64,000 nt of DNA from NCBI RefSeq assembly GCF_029227915.1, contig NC_079880.1:28081501-28145500 (forward strand). The letters are read 5' to 3'. Below are positions 37,960 through 51,119 of this stretch, piece by piece. The translations under genes were made by a program, and so were the position numbers. Positions within the stretch are counted from its first letter, which is position 1, and each line of letters opens with the position of its first letter. The notes beneath the pieces are model-generated. The model had not been told where the DNA came from. It was given only the letters and a program-made list of their open reading frames with translations, and made no database searches. This stretch comes from Hydractinia symbiolongicarpus (Eukaryota > Cnidaria > Hydrozoa > Anthoathecata > Hydractiniidae).

Positions 37960-38770
37960 AGTGGTGAAAAAAGAATTTAAAAAATCGTTCGGCAAATGAG
38001 TTTACTCCCTGTGTACTTTATTTGTATACTTTTGACTATACGGGCCGAGCCCGGGATTTACGGGAAATCGCAAGTTTTCGTTTGCCGGCGATTAAACTTC
38101 TTTTATTCAGCGTCTTATCAAAAATGAAAACATTTTTGAAAACTACAAGTCTCATGCGTTTTAGTGGTGAAAAAATAATTTAAAAAATCGTTCAGGAAAT
38201 GAGTTTACTCCCTGGGTACTTTCTTTGTATACATTCGACTACACGGGCCAAGCCCGGGATTTAGGGGAAATCGCTGGTTTTTGTTCGCCGGCGATTAAAC
38301 CTCTTTCATTAAGCGTCTCATCAAAAATGAAAACATTTCTGAAAACTACAAGTCTCATGCGTTTTAGTGGTGAAAAAAAATTTAAAAAATCGTTCGGCAA
38401 ATGAGTTTACTCCCTGTGTACTTTATTTGTATACTTTTGACTATACGGGCCGAGCCCGGGATTTACGGGAAATCGCAAGTTTTCGTTTGCCGGCGATTAA
38501 ACTTCTTTTATTCAGCGTCTTATCAAAAATGAAAACATTTTTGAAAACTACAAGTCTCATGCGTTTTAGTGGTGAAAAAATAATTTAAAAAATCGTTCAG
38601 GAAATGAGTTTACTCCCTGGGTACTTTCTTTGTATACATTCGACTACACGGGCCAAGCCCGGGATTTAGGGGAAATCGCTGGTTTTTGTTCGCCGGCGAT
38701 TAAACCTCTTTCATTAAGCGTCTCATCAAAAATGAAAACATTTTTGAAAACTACAAGTCTCATGCGTTTT
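37960..38770. repeat. 405-bp dimer duplicated in tandem
   Basis: CGTTCGGCAAATGAG with CTGTGTACTTTATTTG occurs near 38,011 and 38,416, 405 bp apart. The GCAAGTTTTCG, TCTTATCAAAAATG and TTTTTGTTCGCCGG variants follow in both. The corresponding region near 48.2-48.9 kb has this dimer once, so the duplication is local. Confidence 0.85.
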
Positions 38771-39060
38771 AGTGGTGAAAAAAAATTTAAAAAATCGTTC
38801 GGAAAATGAGTTTATTCACAGGGTACTTTTTTTGTATACATTCGACTATACGGGCCAAGCCCGGGATTTACGGGAAATCGCGGGTTTTCGTTTGCCGGCG
38901 ATTAAACTTCTTTTATTTAACGTCCCATCAAAAATGAAAACATTTTTGAAAACTACAAGTCTCATGCGTTTTAGTGGTGAAAAAATAATATAAAAAATCA
39001 TTCGGGAAATGAGTTTACTTACAGGGCACTTTCTTTGTATACATTCGACTATACGGGCCA
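38365..39060. repeat. Segment matching 48,525-49,220 (lag about 10,157 bp)
   Basis: Shared private variants are CTGTGTACTTTATTTG, TTTTTGTTCGCCGGCG, AAAAAAAATTTAAAAAATCG, TTATTTAACGTCCC and AAATCATTCGGG. The lag is constant at 10,157 bp (50 x 203 plus 7). Confidence 0.85.
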
Positions 39061-39299
39061 AGCCCGAGATTTAAGGGAAATCGCGGGTTTTCGTTTGCCG
39101 GCGATTAGACCTCTTTCATTAAGCGTCTCATTAAAAATGAAAACATTTTTGAAAACTACAAGTCTCATGCGTTTTAGTGGTGAAAAAAAAATTTAAAAAA
39201 TCGTTCGGGAAATGAGTTTACTCCCTGGGTACTTTCTTTGTATACATTCGACTACACGGGCCAAGCCCGGGATTTAGGGGAAATCGCTGGTTTTCGTTT

Positions 39300-41540
39300 G
39301 CCGGCGATTAAGCCTCTTTCATTAAGCGTCTCATCAAAGATGAAAACATTTTTGAAAACTACAAGTCTCATGCGTTTTAGTGGTGAAAAAATAATTTAAA
39401 AAATCTGTTCGGAAAATGAGTTTACTCCCTGGGTACTTTCTTTGTATACTTTTGACTATACGGGCCGAGTCCGGGATTTACGGGAAATCGCGGGTTTTTG
39501 TTTGCCGGCGATTAAACTTCTTTTATTTAGCATCCCATCAAAAATGAAAACATTTTTGAAAACTACAAGTCTCATGCGTTTTAGTGGTGAAAAAATAATA
39601 TAAAAAATCGTTCGGGAAATGAGTTTACTCACAAGGCACTTTCTTTGTATACATTCGACTATACGGGCCAAGCCCGGGATTTAAGGGAAATCGCGGGTTT
39701 TCGTTTGCCGGCGATTAGACCTCTTTCATTAAGCGTCTCATTAAAAATGAAAACATTTTTGAAAACTACAAGTCTCATGCGTTTTAGTGGTGAAAAAATA
39801 ATTTAAAAAATCTGTTCGGAAAATGAGTTTACTCCCTGGGTACTTTCTTTGTATACTTTTGACTATACGGGCCGAGTCCGGGATTTACGGGAAATCGCGG
39901 GTTTTTGTTTGCCGGCGATTAAACTTCTTTTATTTAGCGTCCCATCAAAAATGAAAACATTTTTGAAAACTACTAGTCTCATGCGTTTTAGTGGTGAAAA
40001 AATAATATAAAAAATGGTTCAGGAAATGAGTTTATTCACAGGGCACTTTCTTTGTATACATTCGACTATACGGGCCAAGCCCGGGATTTAAGGGAAATCG
40101 CGGGTTTTCGTTTGCCGGCGATTAGACCTCTTTCATTAAGCGTCTCATTAAAAATGAAAACATTTTTGAAAACTGCAAGTCTCATGCGTTTTAGTGGTGA
40201 AAAAAAAATTTAAAAAATCGTTTGGGAAATGAGTTTACTCCCTGGGTACTTTCTTTGTATACATTCGACTACACGGGCCAAGCCCGGGATTTAGGGGAAA
40301 TCGCTGGTTTTCGTTTGCCGGCGATTAAACCTCTTTCATTAAGCGTCTAACCAAAAATGTAAAGATTTCTGAAAACTAAAAGTTGCTCATGCTTTTCAGT
40401 GGTGAAAAGATAATTTAAAAAATGGTTTTGGAAATGAGTTTACTCACAGGCTACTTTCTTTGTATACTTTTGACTATACGGGCCGAGTCCGGGATTTACG
40501 GGAAGTCGCGGGTTTTCGTTTGCCGGCGAATAAACTTCCTTTATTCAGCGTCTCATCAAAAATGAAAACATTTTTAAAAACTACAAGTCTCATGCGTTTT
40601 AGTGGTGAAAAGATAATTTAAAAAATCGTTTTGGAAATGAGTTTACTCACAGGGTACTTTCTTTGTATACATTCGACTATACGGGCCAAGCCCGGCATTT
40701 ACGGGAAATCGCAGGTTTTCGTTTGCCGGCGATTAAACTTCTTTTATTCAGCTTCTCATCAAAAATGAAAACATTTTTGAAAACTACAAGTCTCATGCGT
40801 TTTAGTGGTGAAAAGATAATTTAAAAAATCGTTTTGGAAATGAGTTTACTCACAGGGTACTTTCTTTGCATACATTCGACTATACGGGCCAAGCCCGGCA
40901 TTTACGGGAAATCACGGGTTTTCGTTTGCAGGCGATTAAACCACTTTCATTAAGCGTCTCATCAAAAATGAAAACATTTTTGAAAACTACAAGTCTCATG
41001 CGTTTTAGTGGTGAAAAGAAAAATTAAAAAATTGTTCGGGAAATGAGTTTACTCCCTGGGTACTTTCTTTGTATACATTCGACTACAGGGGCCAAGCCCG
41101 GGATTTAGGGGAAATCGCTGGTTTTCGTTTGCCGGCGATTAAACCTCTTTCATTAAGCGTCTCATCAAAAATGAAAACATTTTTGAAAACTACAAGTCTC
41201 ATGCGTTTTAGTGGTGAAAAAATAATTTAAAAAATCTGTTCGGAAAATGAGTTTACTCCCTGGGTACTTTCTTTGTATACTTTTGACTATACGGGCCGAG
41301 TCCGGGATTTACGGGAAATCGCGGGTTTTCGTTTGCCGGCGATTAAACTTCTTTTATTTAGCGTCCCATCAAAAATGAAAACATTTTTGAAAACTACAAG
41401 TCTCATGCGTTTTAGTGGTGAAAAAATAATATAAAAAATGGTTCAGGAAATGAGTTTATTCACAGGGCACTTTGTTTGTATACATTCGACTATACGGGCC
41501 AAGCCCGGGATTTAAGGGAAATCGCGGGTTTTCGTTTGCC
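39300..41540. repeat. Second copy of the 31,990-34,230 segment
   Basis: This copy holds one private 2-base insertion near 40,381, reading AAAGTTGCTCATGC where all other marker monomers read AAAGTCTCATGC. It also has TACAGGGGCC near 41,085 and CTTTGTTTGTATAC near 41,471. Confidence 0.88.
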
Positions 41541-44500
41541 GGCGATTAGACCTCTTTCATTAAGCGTCTCATTAAAAATGAAAACATTTTTGAAAACTGC
41601 AAGTCTCATGCGTTTTAGTGGTGAAAAAAAAAATTAAAAAATCGTTTGGGAAATGAGTTTACTCCCTGGGTACTTTCTTTGTATACATTCGACTACACGG
41701 GCCAAGACCGGGATTTAGGGGAAATCGCTGGTTTTCGTTTGCCGGCGATTAAACTTCTTTTATTTAGCGTCCCATCAAAAATGAAAACATTTTTGAAAAC
41801 TACAAGTCTCATGCGTTTTAGTGGTGAAAAAATAATATAAAAAATGGTTCAGGAAATGAGTTTATTCACAGGGAGCTTTCTTTGTATACATTCGACTATA
41901 CGGGCCAAGCCCGGGATTTAAGGGAAATCGCGGGTTTTCGTTTGCCGGCGATTAGACCTCTTTCATTAAGCGTCTCATTAAAAATGAAAACATTTTTGAA
42001 AACTGCAAGTCTCATGCGTTTTAGTGGTGAAAAAAAAAATTAAAAAATCGTTTGGGAAATGAGTTTACTCCCTGGGTACTTTCTTTGTATACATTCGACT
42101 ACACGGGCCAAGACCGGGATTTAGGGGAAATCGCTGGTTTTCGTTTGCCGGCGATTAAACCTCTTTCATTAAGCGTCTAACCAAAAATGTAAAAAGATTT
42201 CTGAAAACTAAAAGTCTCATGCTTTTAAGTGGTGAAAAGATAATTTAAAAAATCGTTTTGGAAATGAGTTTACTCACAGGCTACTTTCTTTGTATACTTT
42301 TGACTATACGGGCCGAGTCCGGGATTTACGGGAAGTCGCGGGTATTCGTTTGCCGGCGAATAAACTTCCTTTATTCAGCGTCTCATCAAAAATGAAAACA
42401 TTTTTAAAAACTACAAGTCTCATGCGTTTTAGTGGTGAAAAGATAATTTAAAAAATCGTTTTGGAAATGAGTTTACTCACAGGGTACTTTCTTTGTATAC
42501 ATTCGACTATACGGGCCAAGCCCGGCATTTACGGGAAATCGCAGGTTTTCGTTTGCCGGCGATTAAACTTCTTTTATTCAGCTTCTCATCAAAAATGAAA
42601 ACATTTTTGAAAACTACAAGTCTCATGCGTTTTAGTGGTGAAAAGATAATTTAAAAAATCGTTTTGGAAATGAGTTTACTCCCTGGGTACTTTCTTTGCA
42701 TACATTCGACTATACGGGCCAAGCCCAGCATTTACGGGAAATCACGGGTTTTCGTTTGCAGGCGATTAAACCACTTTCATTAAGCGTCTCATCAAAAATG
42801 AAAACATTTTTAAAAACTACAAGTCTCATGCGTTTTAGTGGTGAAAAGAAAATTTAAAAAATTGTTCGGGAAATGAGTTTACTCCCTGGGTACTTTCTTT
42901 GTATACATTCGACTACACGGGCCAAGCCCGGGATTTAGGGGAAATCGCTGGTTTTCGTTTGCCGGCGATTAAACCTCTTTCATTAAGCGTCTCATCAAAA
43001 ATGAAAACATTTTTGAAAACTACAAGTCTCATGCGTTTTAGTGGTGAAAAAATAATATAAAAAATCGTTCGGGAAATGAGTTTACTCACAAGGCACTTTC
43101 TTTGTATACATTCGACTATACGGGCCAAGCCCGGGATTTAAGGGAAATCGCGGGTTTTCGTTTGCCGGCGATTAGACCTCTTTCATTAAGCGTCTCATTA
43201 AAAATGAAAACATTTTTGAAAACTACAAGTCTCATGCGTTTAAGTGGTGAAAAAATAATTTAAAAAATCTGTTCGGAAAATGAGTTTACTCCCTGGGTAC
43301 TTTCTTTGTATACTTTTGACTATACGGGCCGAGTCCGGGATTTACGGGAAATCGCGGGTTTTCGTTTGCCGGCGATTAAACTTCTTTTATTTAGCGTCCC
43401 ATCAAAAATGAAAACATTTTTGAAAACTACAAGTCTCATGCGTTTTAGTGGTGAAAAAATAATATAAAAAATGGTTCAGGAAATGAGTTTATTCACAGGG
43501 CACTTTCTTTGTATACATTCGACTATACGAGCCAAGCCCGGGATTTAAGGGAAATCGCGGGTTTTCGTTTGCCGGCGATTAGACCTCTTTCATTACGCGT
43601 CTCATTAAAAATAAAATCATTTTTGAAAACTGCAAGTCTCATGCGTTTTAGTGGTGAAAAAAAAAATTAAAAAATCGTTTGGGAAATGAGTTTACTCCCT
43701 GGGTACTTTCTTTGTATACATTCGACTACACGGGCCAAGACCGGGATTTAGGGGAAATCGCTGGTTTTCGTTTGCCGGCGATTAAACCTCTTTCATTAAG
43801 CGTCTAACCAAAAATGTAAAGATTTCTGAAAACTAAAAGTCTCATGCTTTTCAGTGGTGAAAGGATAATTTAAAAAATCGTTTTGGAAATGAGTTTACTC
43901 ACAGGCTACTTTCTTTGTATACTTTTGACTATACGGGCCGAGTCCGGGATTTACGGGAAGTCGCGGGTTTTCGTTTGCCGGCGAATAAACTTCCTTTATT
44001 CAGCGTCTCATCAAAAATGAAAACATTTTTAAAAACTACAAGTCTCATGCGTTTTAGTGGTGAAAAGATAATTTAAAAAATCGTTTTGGAAATGAGTTTA
44101 CTCACAGGGTACTTTCTTTGTATACATTCGACTATACGGGCCAAGCCCGGCATTTACGGGAAATCGCAGGTTTTCGTTTGCCGGCGATTAAACTTCTTTT
44201 ATTCAGCTTCTCATCAAAAATGAAAACATTTTTGAAAACTACAAGTCTCATGCGTTTTAGTGGTGAAAAGATAATTTAAAAAATCGTTTTGGAAATGAGT
44301 TTACTCACAGGGTACTTTCTTTGCATACATTCGACTATACGGGCCAAGCCCGGCATTTACGGGAAATCACGGGTTTTCGTTTGCAGGCGATTAAACCACT
44401 TTCATTAAGCGTCTCATCAAAAATGAAAACATTTTTGAAAACTACAAGTCTCATGCGTTTTAGTGGTGAAAAGAAAATTTCAAAAATTGTTCGGGAAATG

Positions 44501-47500
44501 AGTTTACTCCCTGGGTACTTTCTTTGTATACATTCGACTATACGGGCCGAGTCCGGGATTTACGGGAAGTCGCGGGTTTTCGTTGCAGCGATTAAACTTC
44601 TTTTATTCAGCGTCTCATCAAAAATGAAAACATTTTTGAAAACTACAAGTCTCATGCGTTTTAGTGGTGAAAAGATAATTTAAAAAATCGCTTTGGAAAT
44701 GAGTTTACTCACAGGGTACTTTCTTTGTATACATTCGACTATACGGGCGAAGCCCGGCATTTACGGGAAATCACGGGTTTTCGTTTGCAGGCGATTAAAC
44801 CACTTTCATTAAGCGTCTCATCAAAAATGAAAACATTTCTGAAAACTACAAGTCTCATGCGTTTTAGTGGTGAAAAAATAATTTAAAAAATCGTTCGGCA
44901 AATGAGTTTACTCCCTGTGTACTTTATTTGTATACTTTTGACTATACGGGCCGAGCCCGGGATTTACGGGAAATCGCAAGTTTTCGTTTGCCGGCGATTA
45001 AACTTCTTTTATTTAGCGTCCCATCAAAAATGAAAACATTTTTGAAAACTACAAGTCTCATGCGTTTTAGTGGTGAAAAAATAATATAAAAAATGGTTCA
45101 GGAAATGAGTTTATTCACAGGGCACTTTCTTTGTATACATTCGACTATACGGGCCAAGCCCGGGATTTAAGGGAAATCGCGGGTTTTCGTTTGCCGGCGA
45201 TTAGACCTCTTTCATTAAGCGTCTCATTAAAAATGAAAACATTTTTGAAAACTGCAAGTCTCATGCGTTTTAGTGGTGAAAAAAAAAATTAAAAAATCGT
45301 TTGGGAAATGAGTTTACTCCCTGGGTACTTTCTTTGTATACATTCGACTACACGGGCCAAGACCGGGATTTAGGGGAAATCGCTGGTTTTCGTTTGCCGG
45401 CGATTAAACTTCTTTTATTTAGCGTCCCATCAAAAATGAAAACAATTTTGAAAACTACAAGTCTCATGCGTTTTAGTGGTGAAAAAATAATATAAAAAAT
45501 GGTTCAGGAAATGAGTTTATTCACAGGGAGCTTTCTTTGTATACATTCGACTATACGGGCCAAGCCCGGGATTTAAGGGAAATCGCGGGTTTTCGTTTGC
45601 CGGCGATTAGACCTCTTTCATTAAGCGTCTCATTAAAAATGAAAACATTTTTGAAAACTGCAAGTCTCATGCGTTTTAGTGGTGAAAAAAAAAATTAAAA
45701 AATCGTTTGGGAAATGAGTTTACTCCCTGGGTACTTTCTTTGTATACATTCGACTACACGGGCCAAGACCGGGATTTAGGGGAAATCGCTGGTTTTCGTT
45801 TGCCGGCGATTAAACCTCTTTCATTAAGCGTCTAACCAAAAATGTAAAAAGATTTCTGAAAACTAAAAGTCTCATGCTTTTAAGTGGTGAAAAGATAATT
45901 TAAAAAATCGTTTTGGAAATGAGTTTACTCACAGGCTACTTTCTTTGTATACTTTTGACTATACGGGCCGAGTCCGGGATTTACGGGAAGTCGCGGGTTT
46001 TCGTTTGCCGGCGAATAAACTTCCTTTATTCAGCGTCTCATCAAAAATGAAAACATTTTTAAAAACTACAAGTCTCATGCGTTTTAGTGGTGAAAAGATA
46101 ATTTAAAAAATCGTTTTGGAAATGAGTTTACTCACAGGGTACTTTCTTTGTATACATTCGACTATACGGGCCAAGCCCGGCATTTACGGGAAATCGCAGG
46201 TTTTCGTTTGCCGGCGATTAAACTTCTTTTATTCAGCTTCTCATCAAAAATGAAAACATTTTTGAAAACTACAAGTCTCATGCGTTTTAGTGGTGAAAAG
46301 ATAATTTAAAAAATCGTTTTGGAAATGAGTTTACTCCCTGGGTACTTTCTTTGCATACATTCGACTATACGGGCCAAGCCCGGCATTTACGGGAAATCAC
46401 GGGTTTTCGTTTGCAGGCGATTAAACCACTTTCATTAAGCGTCTCATCAAAAATGAAAACATTTTTAAAAACTACAAGTCTCATGCGTTTTAGTGGTGAA
46501 AAGAAAATTTAAAAAATTGTTCGGGAAATGAGTTTACTCCCTGGGTACTTTCTTTGTATACATTCGACTACACGGGCCAAGCCCGGGATTTAGGGGAAAT
46601 CGCTGGTTTTCGTTTGCCGGCGATTAAACCTCTTTCATTAAGCGTCTCATCAAAAATGAAAACATTTTTGAAAACTACAAGTCTCATGCGTTTTAGTGGT
46701 GAAAAAATAATATAAAAAATCGTTCGGGAAATGAGTTTACTCACAAGGCACTTTCTTTGTATACATTCGACTATACGGGCCAAGCCCGGGATTTAAGGGA
46801 AATCGCGGGTTTTCGTTTGCCGGCGATTAGACCTCTTTCATTAAGCGTCTCATTAAAAATGAAAACATTTTTGAAAACAACAAGTCTCATGCGTTTTAGT
46901 GGTGAAAAAATAATTTAAAAAATCTGTTCGGAAAATGAGTTTACTCCCTGGGTACTTTCTTTGTATACTTTTGACTATACGGGCCGAGTCCGGGATTTAC
47001 GGGAAATCGCGGGTTTTCGTTTGCCGGCGATTAAACTTCTTTTATTTAGCGTCCCATCAAAAATGAAAACATTTTTGAAAACTACAAGTCTCATGCGTTT
47101 TAGTGGTGAAAAAATAATATAAAAAATGGTTCAGGAAATGAGTTTATTCACAGGGCACTTTCTTTGTATACATTCGACTATACAAGCCAAGCCCGGGATT
47201 TAAGGGAAATCGCGGGTTTTCGTTTGCCGGCGATTAGACCTCTTTCATTAAGCGTCTCATTAAAAATAAAAACATTTTTGAAAACTGCAAGTCTCATGCG
47301 TTTTAGTGGTGAAAAAAAAAATTAAAAAATCGTTTGGGAAATGAGTTTACTCCCTGGGTACTTTCTTTGTATACATTCGACTACACGGGCCAAGACCGGG
47401 ATTTAGGGGAAATCGCTGGTTTTCGTTTGCCGGCGATTAAACCTCTTTCATTAAGCGTCTAACCAAAAATGTAAAGATTTCTGAAAACTAAAAGTCTCAT

Positions 47501-48640
47501 GCTTTTCAGTGGTGAAAGGATAATTTAAAAAATCGTTTTGGAAATGAGTTTACTCACAGGCTACTTTCTTTGTATACTTTTGACTATACGGGCCGAGTCC
47601 GGGATTTACGGGAAGTCGCGGGTTTTCGTTTGCCGGCGAATAAACTTCCTTTATTCAGCGTCTCATCAAAAATGAAAACATTTTTAAAAACTACAAGTCT
47701 CATGCGTTTTAGTGGTGAAAAGATAATTTAAAAAATCGTTTTGGAAATGAGTTTACTCACAGGGTACTTTCTTTGTATACATTCGACTATACGGGCCAAG
47801 CCCGGCATTTACGGGAAATCGCAGGTTTTCGTTTGCCGGCGATTAAACTTCTTTTATTCAGCTTCTCATCAAAAATGAAAACATTTTTGAAAACTACAAG
47901 TCTCATGCGTTTTAGTGGTGAAAAGATAATTTAAAAAATCGTTTTGGAAATGAGTTTACTCACAGGGTACTTTCTTTGCATACATTCGACTATACGGGCC
48001 AAGCCCGGCATTTACGGGAAATCACGGGTTTTCGTTTGCAGGCGATTAAACCACTTTCATTAAGCGTCTCATCAAAAATGAAAACATTTTTGAAAACTAC
48101 AAGTCTCATGCGTTTTAGTGGTGAAAAGAAAATTTCAAAAATTGTTCGGGAAATGAGTTTACTCCCTGGGTACTTTCTTTGTATACATTCGACTATACGG
48201 GCCGAGTCCGGGATTTACGGGAAGTCGCGGGTTTTCGTTGCCAGCGATTAAACTTCTTTTATTCAGCGTCTCATCAAAAATGAAAACATTTTTGAAAACT
48301 ACAAGTCTCATGCGTTTTAGTGGTGAAAAGATAATTTAAAAAATCGCTTTGGAAATGAGTTTACTCACAGGGTACTTTCTTTGTATACATTCGACTATAC
48401 GGGCGAAGCCCGGCATTTACGGGAAATCACGGGTTTTCGTTTGCAGGCGATTAAACCACTTTCATTAAGCGTCTCATCAAAAATGAAAACATTTCTGAAA
48501 ACTACAAGTCTCATGCGTTTTAGTGGTGAAAAAATAATTTAAAAAATCGTTCGGCAAATGAGTTTACTCCCTGTGTACTTTATTTGTATACTTTTGACTA
48601 TACGGGCCGAGCCCGGGATTTACGGGAAATCGCAAGTTTT
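41330..48640. repeat. 3,655-bp 18-monomer higher-order repeat, two complete tandem copies
   Basis: Copy 1 (~41,330-44,985) and copy 2 (~44,985-48,640) match end to end at 3,655 bp (18 x 203 plus 1), shifting to 3,656 after one 1-bp deletion. By eye I see about ten differences, including CTTTGTTTG versus CTTTCTTTG (41,471), GGGTATTCG versus GGGTTTTCG (42,343), AAGCCCAGC versus AAGCCCGGC (42,721), CATTACGCG versus CATTAAGCG (43,592) and GTTGCAGCG versus GTTGCCAGCG (44,585). Each unit contains two TCTAACC modules. This is the least diverged large duplication in the window. Confidence 0.93.
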
Positions 48641-49220
48641 CGTTTGCCGGCGATTAAACTTCTTTTATTCAGCGTCTTATCAAAAATGAAAACATTTTTG
48701 AAAACTACAAGTCTCATGCGTTTTAGTGGTGAAAAAATAATTTAAAAAATCGTTCAGGAAATGAGTTTACTCCCTGGGTACTTTCTTTGTATACATTCGA
48801 CTACACGGGCCAAGCCCGGGATTTAGGGGAAATCGCTGGTTTTTGTTCGCCGGCGATTAAACCTCTTTCATTAAGCGTCTCATCAAAAATGAAAACATTT
48901 TTGAAAACTACAAGTCTCATGCGTTTTAGTGGTGAAAAAAAATTTAAAAAATCGTTCGGAAAATGAGTTTATTCACAGGGTACTTTCTTTGTATACATTC
49001 GACTATACGGGCCAAGCCCGGGATTTACGGGAAATCGCGGGTTTTCGTTTGCCGGCGATTAAACTTCTTTTATTTAACGTCCCATCAAAAATGAAAACAT
49101 TTTTGAAAACTACAAGTCTCATGCGTTTTAGTGGTGAAAAAATAATATAAAAAATCATTCGGGAAATGAGTTTACTTACAGGGCACTTTCTTTGTATACA
49201 TTCGACTATACGGCCCAAGC
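48525..49220. repeat. Second copy of the 38,365-39,060 segment
   Basis: It continues from the right end of the second 18-mer copy into sequence like 38.4-39.06 kb. Private differences include CGGCCCAAGCCC near 49,211 and TTTAAGTGAAATCG near 49,227. It then runs into the partial transitional block. Confidence 0.83.
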
Positions 49221-49259
49221 CCGGGATTTAAGTGAAATCGCGGGTTTTCGTTTGCCGGC

Positions 49260-50710
49260 GATTAAACCTCTTTCATTAAGCGTCTCATCAAAAATGAAAA
49301 CATTTTTGAAAACTACAAGCCTCATGCGTTTTAGTGGTGAAAAAATAATTTAAAAAATCGTTCAAGAAATGAGTTTACTCCCTGGGTACTTTCTTTGTAT
49401 ACTTTTGATTATACGGGCCGAGTCCGAGATTTACGGGAAATCGCAGGTTTTCGTTTGCCGGCGTTTAAACTTCTTTTATTCAGCGTCTCATCAAGAATGA
49501 ACACAAGTTTGAAGACTACAAGTCTCATGCGTTTTAGTGGTAAAAAAATAATTTAAAAAATCGTTCGGGAAATGAGTTTACTCCCTGGGTACTTTCTTTG
49601 TATACTTTTGACTATACGGGCCGAGTCCGGGATTTACGGGAAATCGCGGGTTTTCGTTTGCCGGCGATTAAACTTCTTTGATTTAGCGTCCCATCAAAAA
49701 TGAAAACATTTTTGAAAACTACAAGTCTCATGCGTTTTAGTGGTGAAAAAATAATATAAAAAATCGTTGGGGAAATGAGTTTACTCACAGGGCACTTTCT
49801 TTGTATACATTCGACTATACGGGCCAAGCCCGAGATTTAAGGGAAATCGCGGGTTTTCGTTTGCCGGCGATTAGACCTCTTTCATTAAGCGTCTCATTAA
49901 AAATGAAAACATTTTTGAAAACTACAAGTCTCATGCGTTTTAGTGGTGAAAAGATAATTTAAAAAATCGTTTTGGAAATGAGTTTACTTACAGGGTACTT
50001 TCTTTGTATACTTTTGACTATACGGGCCGGGTCCGGGATTTACGGGAAGTCGCGGGTTTTCGTTGCCAGCGATTAAACTTCTTTTATTCAGCGTCTCATC
50101 AAAAATGAAAACATTTTTGAAAACTACAAGTCTCATGCGTTTTAGTGGTGAAAAGATAATTTAAAAAATCGTTTTGGAATTGAGTTTACTCACAGGGTAC
50201 TTTCTTTGTATACATTCGACTATACGGGCCAAGCCTGGCATTTACGGGAAAACACGGGTTTTCGTTTGCAGGCGATTAAACCACTTTCATTAAGCGTCTC
50301 ATCAAAAATGAAAACATTTCTGAAAACTACAAGTCTCATGCGTTTTAGTGGTGAAAAAATAATTTAAAAAATTGTTCGGGAAATGAGTTTACTCGCTGTG
50401 TACTTTCTTTGTATACTTTTGACTATACGGGCCGAGCCCGGGATTTACGGGAAACCGCAGGTTTTCGTTTGCCGGCGATTAAACTTCTTTTATTCAGCGT
50501 CTCATCAAAAATGAAAACATTTTTGAAAACTACATGTCTCATGCGTTTTAGTGGTGAAAAAATAATATAAAAAATCGTTGGGGAAATGAGTTTACTCACA
50601 GGGCACTTTCTTTGTATACATTCGACTATACGGGCCAAGCCCGAGATTTAAGGGAAATCGCGGGTTTTCGTTTGCCGGCGATTAGACCTCTTTCATTAAG
50701 CGTCTCATTA
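49260..50710. repeat. Transitional block, partial copy 2
   Basis: Shared with 29,060-30,720 are CTTTTGATTATACGGG, GCGTTTAAAC, the AAGAATGAACACAAGTTTG monomer (at ~49,499), GTTGGGGAAATGAG and GGGAAACCGCAGG. The order is rearranged relative to copies 1 and 3: the GAACACAAG monomer precedes a CTCGCTGTGTAC monomer here. This suggests at least one internal exchange. Confidence 0.78.
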
Positions 50711-51119
50711 AAAATGAAAACATTTTTGAAAACTACAAGTCTCATGCGTTTTAGTGGTGAAAAAAAAAATTAAAAAATCGTTCGGGAAATGAGTTTACTC
50801 CCTGGGTACTTTCTTTGTATACATTCGACTAAACGGGCCAAGCCCGGGATTTAGGGGAAATCGCTGGTTTTCGTTTGCCGGCGATTAAGCCTCTTCCATT
50901 AAGCGTCTCATCAAAGATGAAAACATTTTTGAAAACTACAAGTCTCATGCGTTTTAGTGGTGAAAAAATAATTTAAAAAATCTGTTCGGAAAATGAGTTT
51001 ACTCCCTGGGTACTTTCTTTGTATACTTTTGACTGTACGGGCCGAGTCCGGGATTTGCGGGAAATCGCGGGTTTTCGTATGCCGGCGATTAAACTTCTTT
51101 TATTTAGCGTCCCATCAAA

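Noticed and set aside
44321-44683. Longest open frame in the window (120 codons, plus strand)
   Set aside because: It starts at TTG and extends across two monomers only because of a 1-bp deletion near 44,585. The near-identical unit at 47,976-48,251 lacks that deletion and stops after 91 codons.
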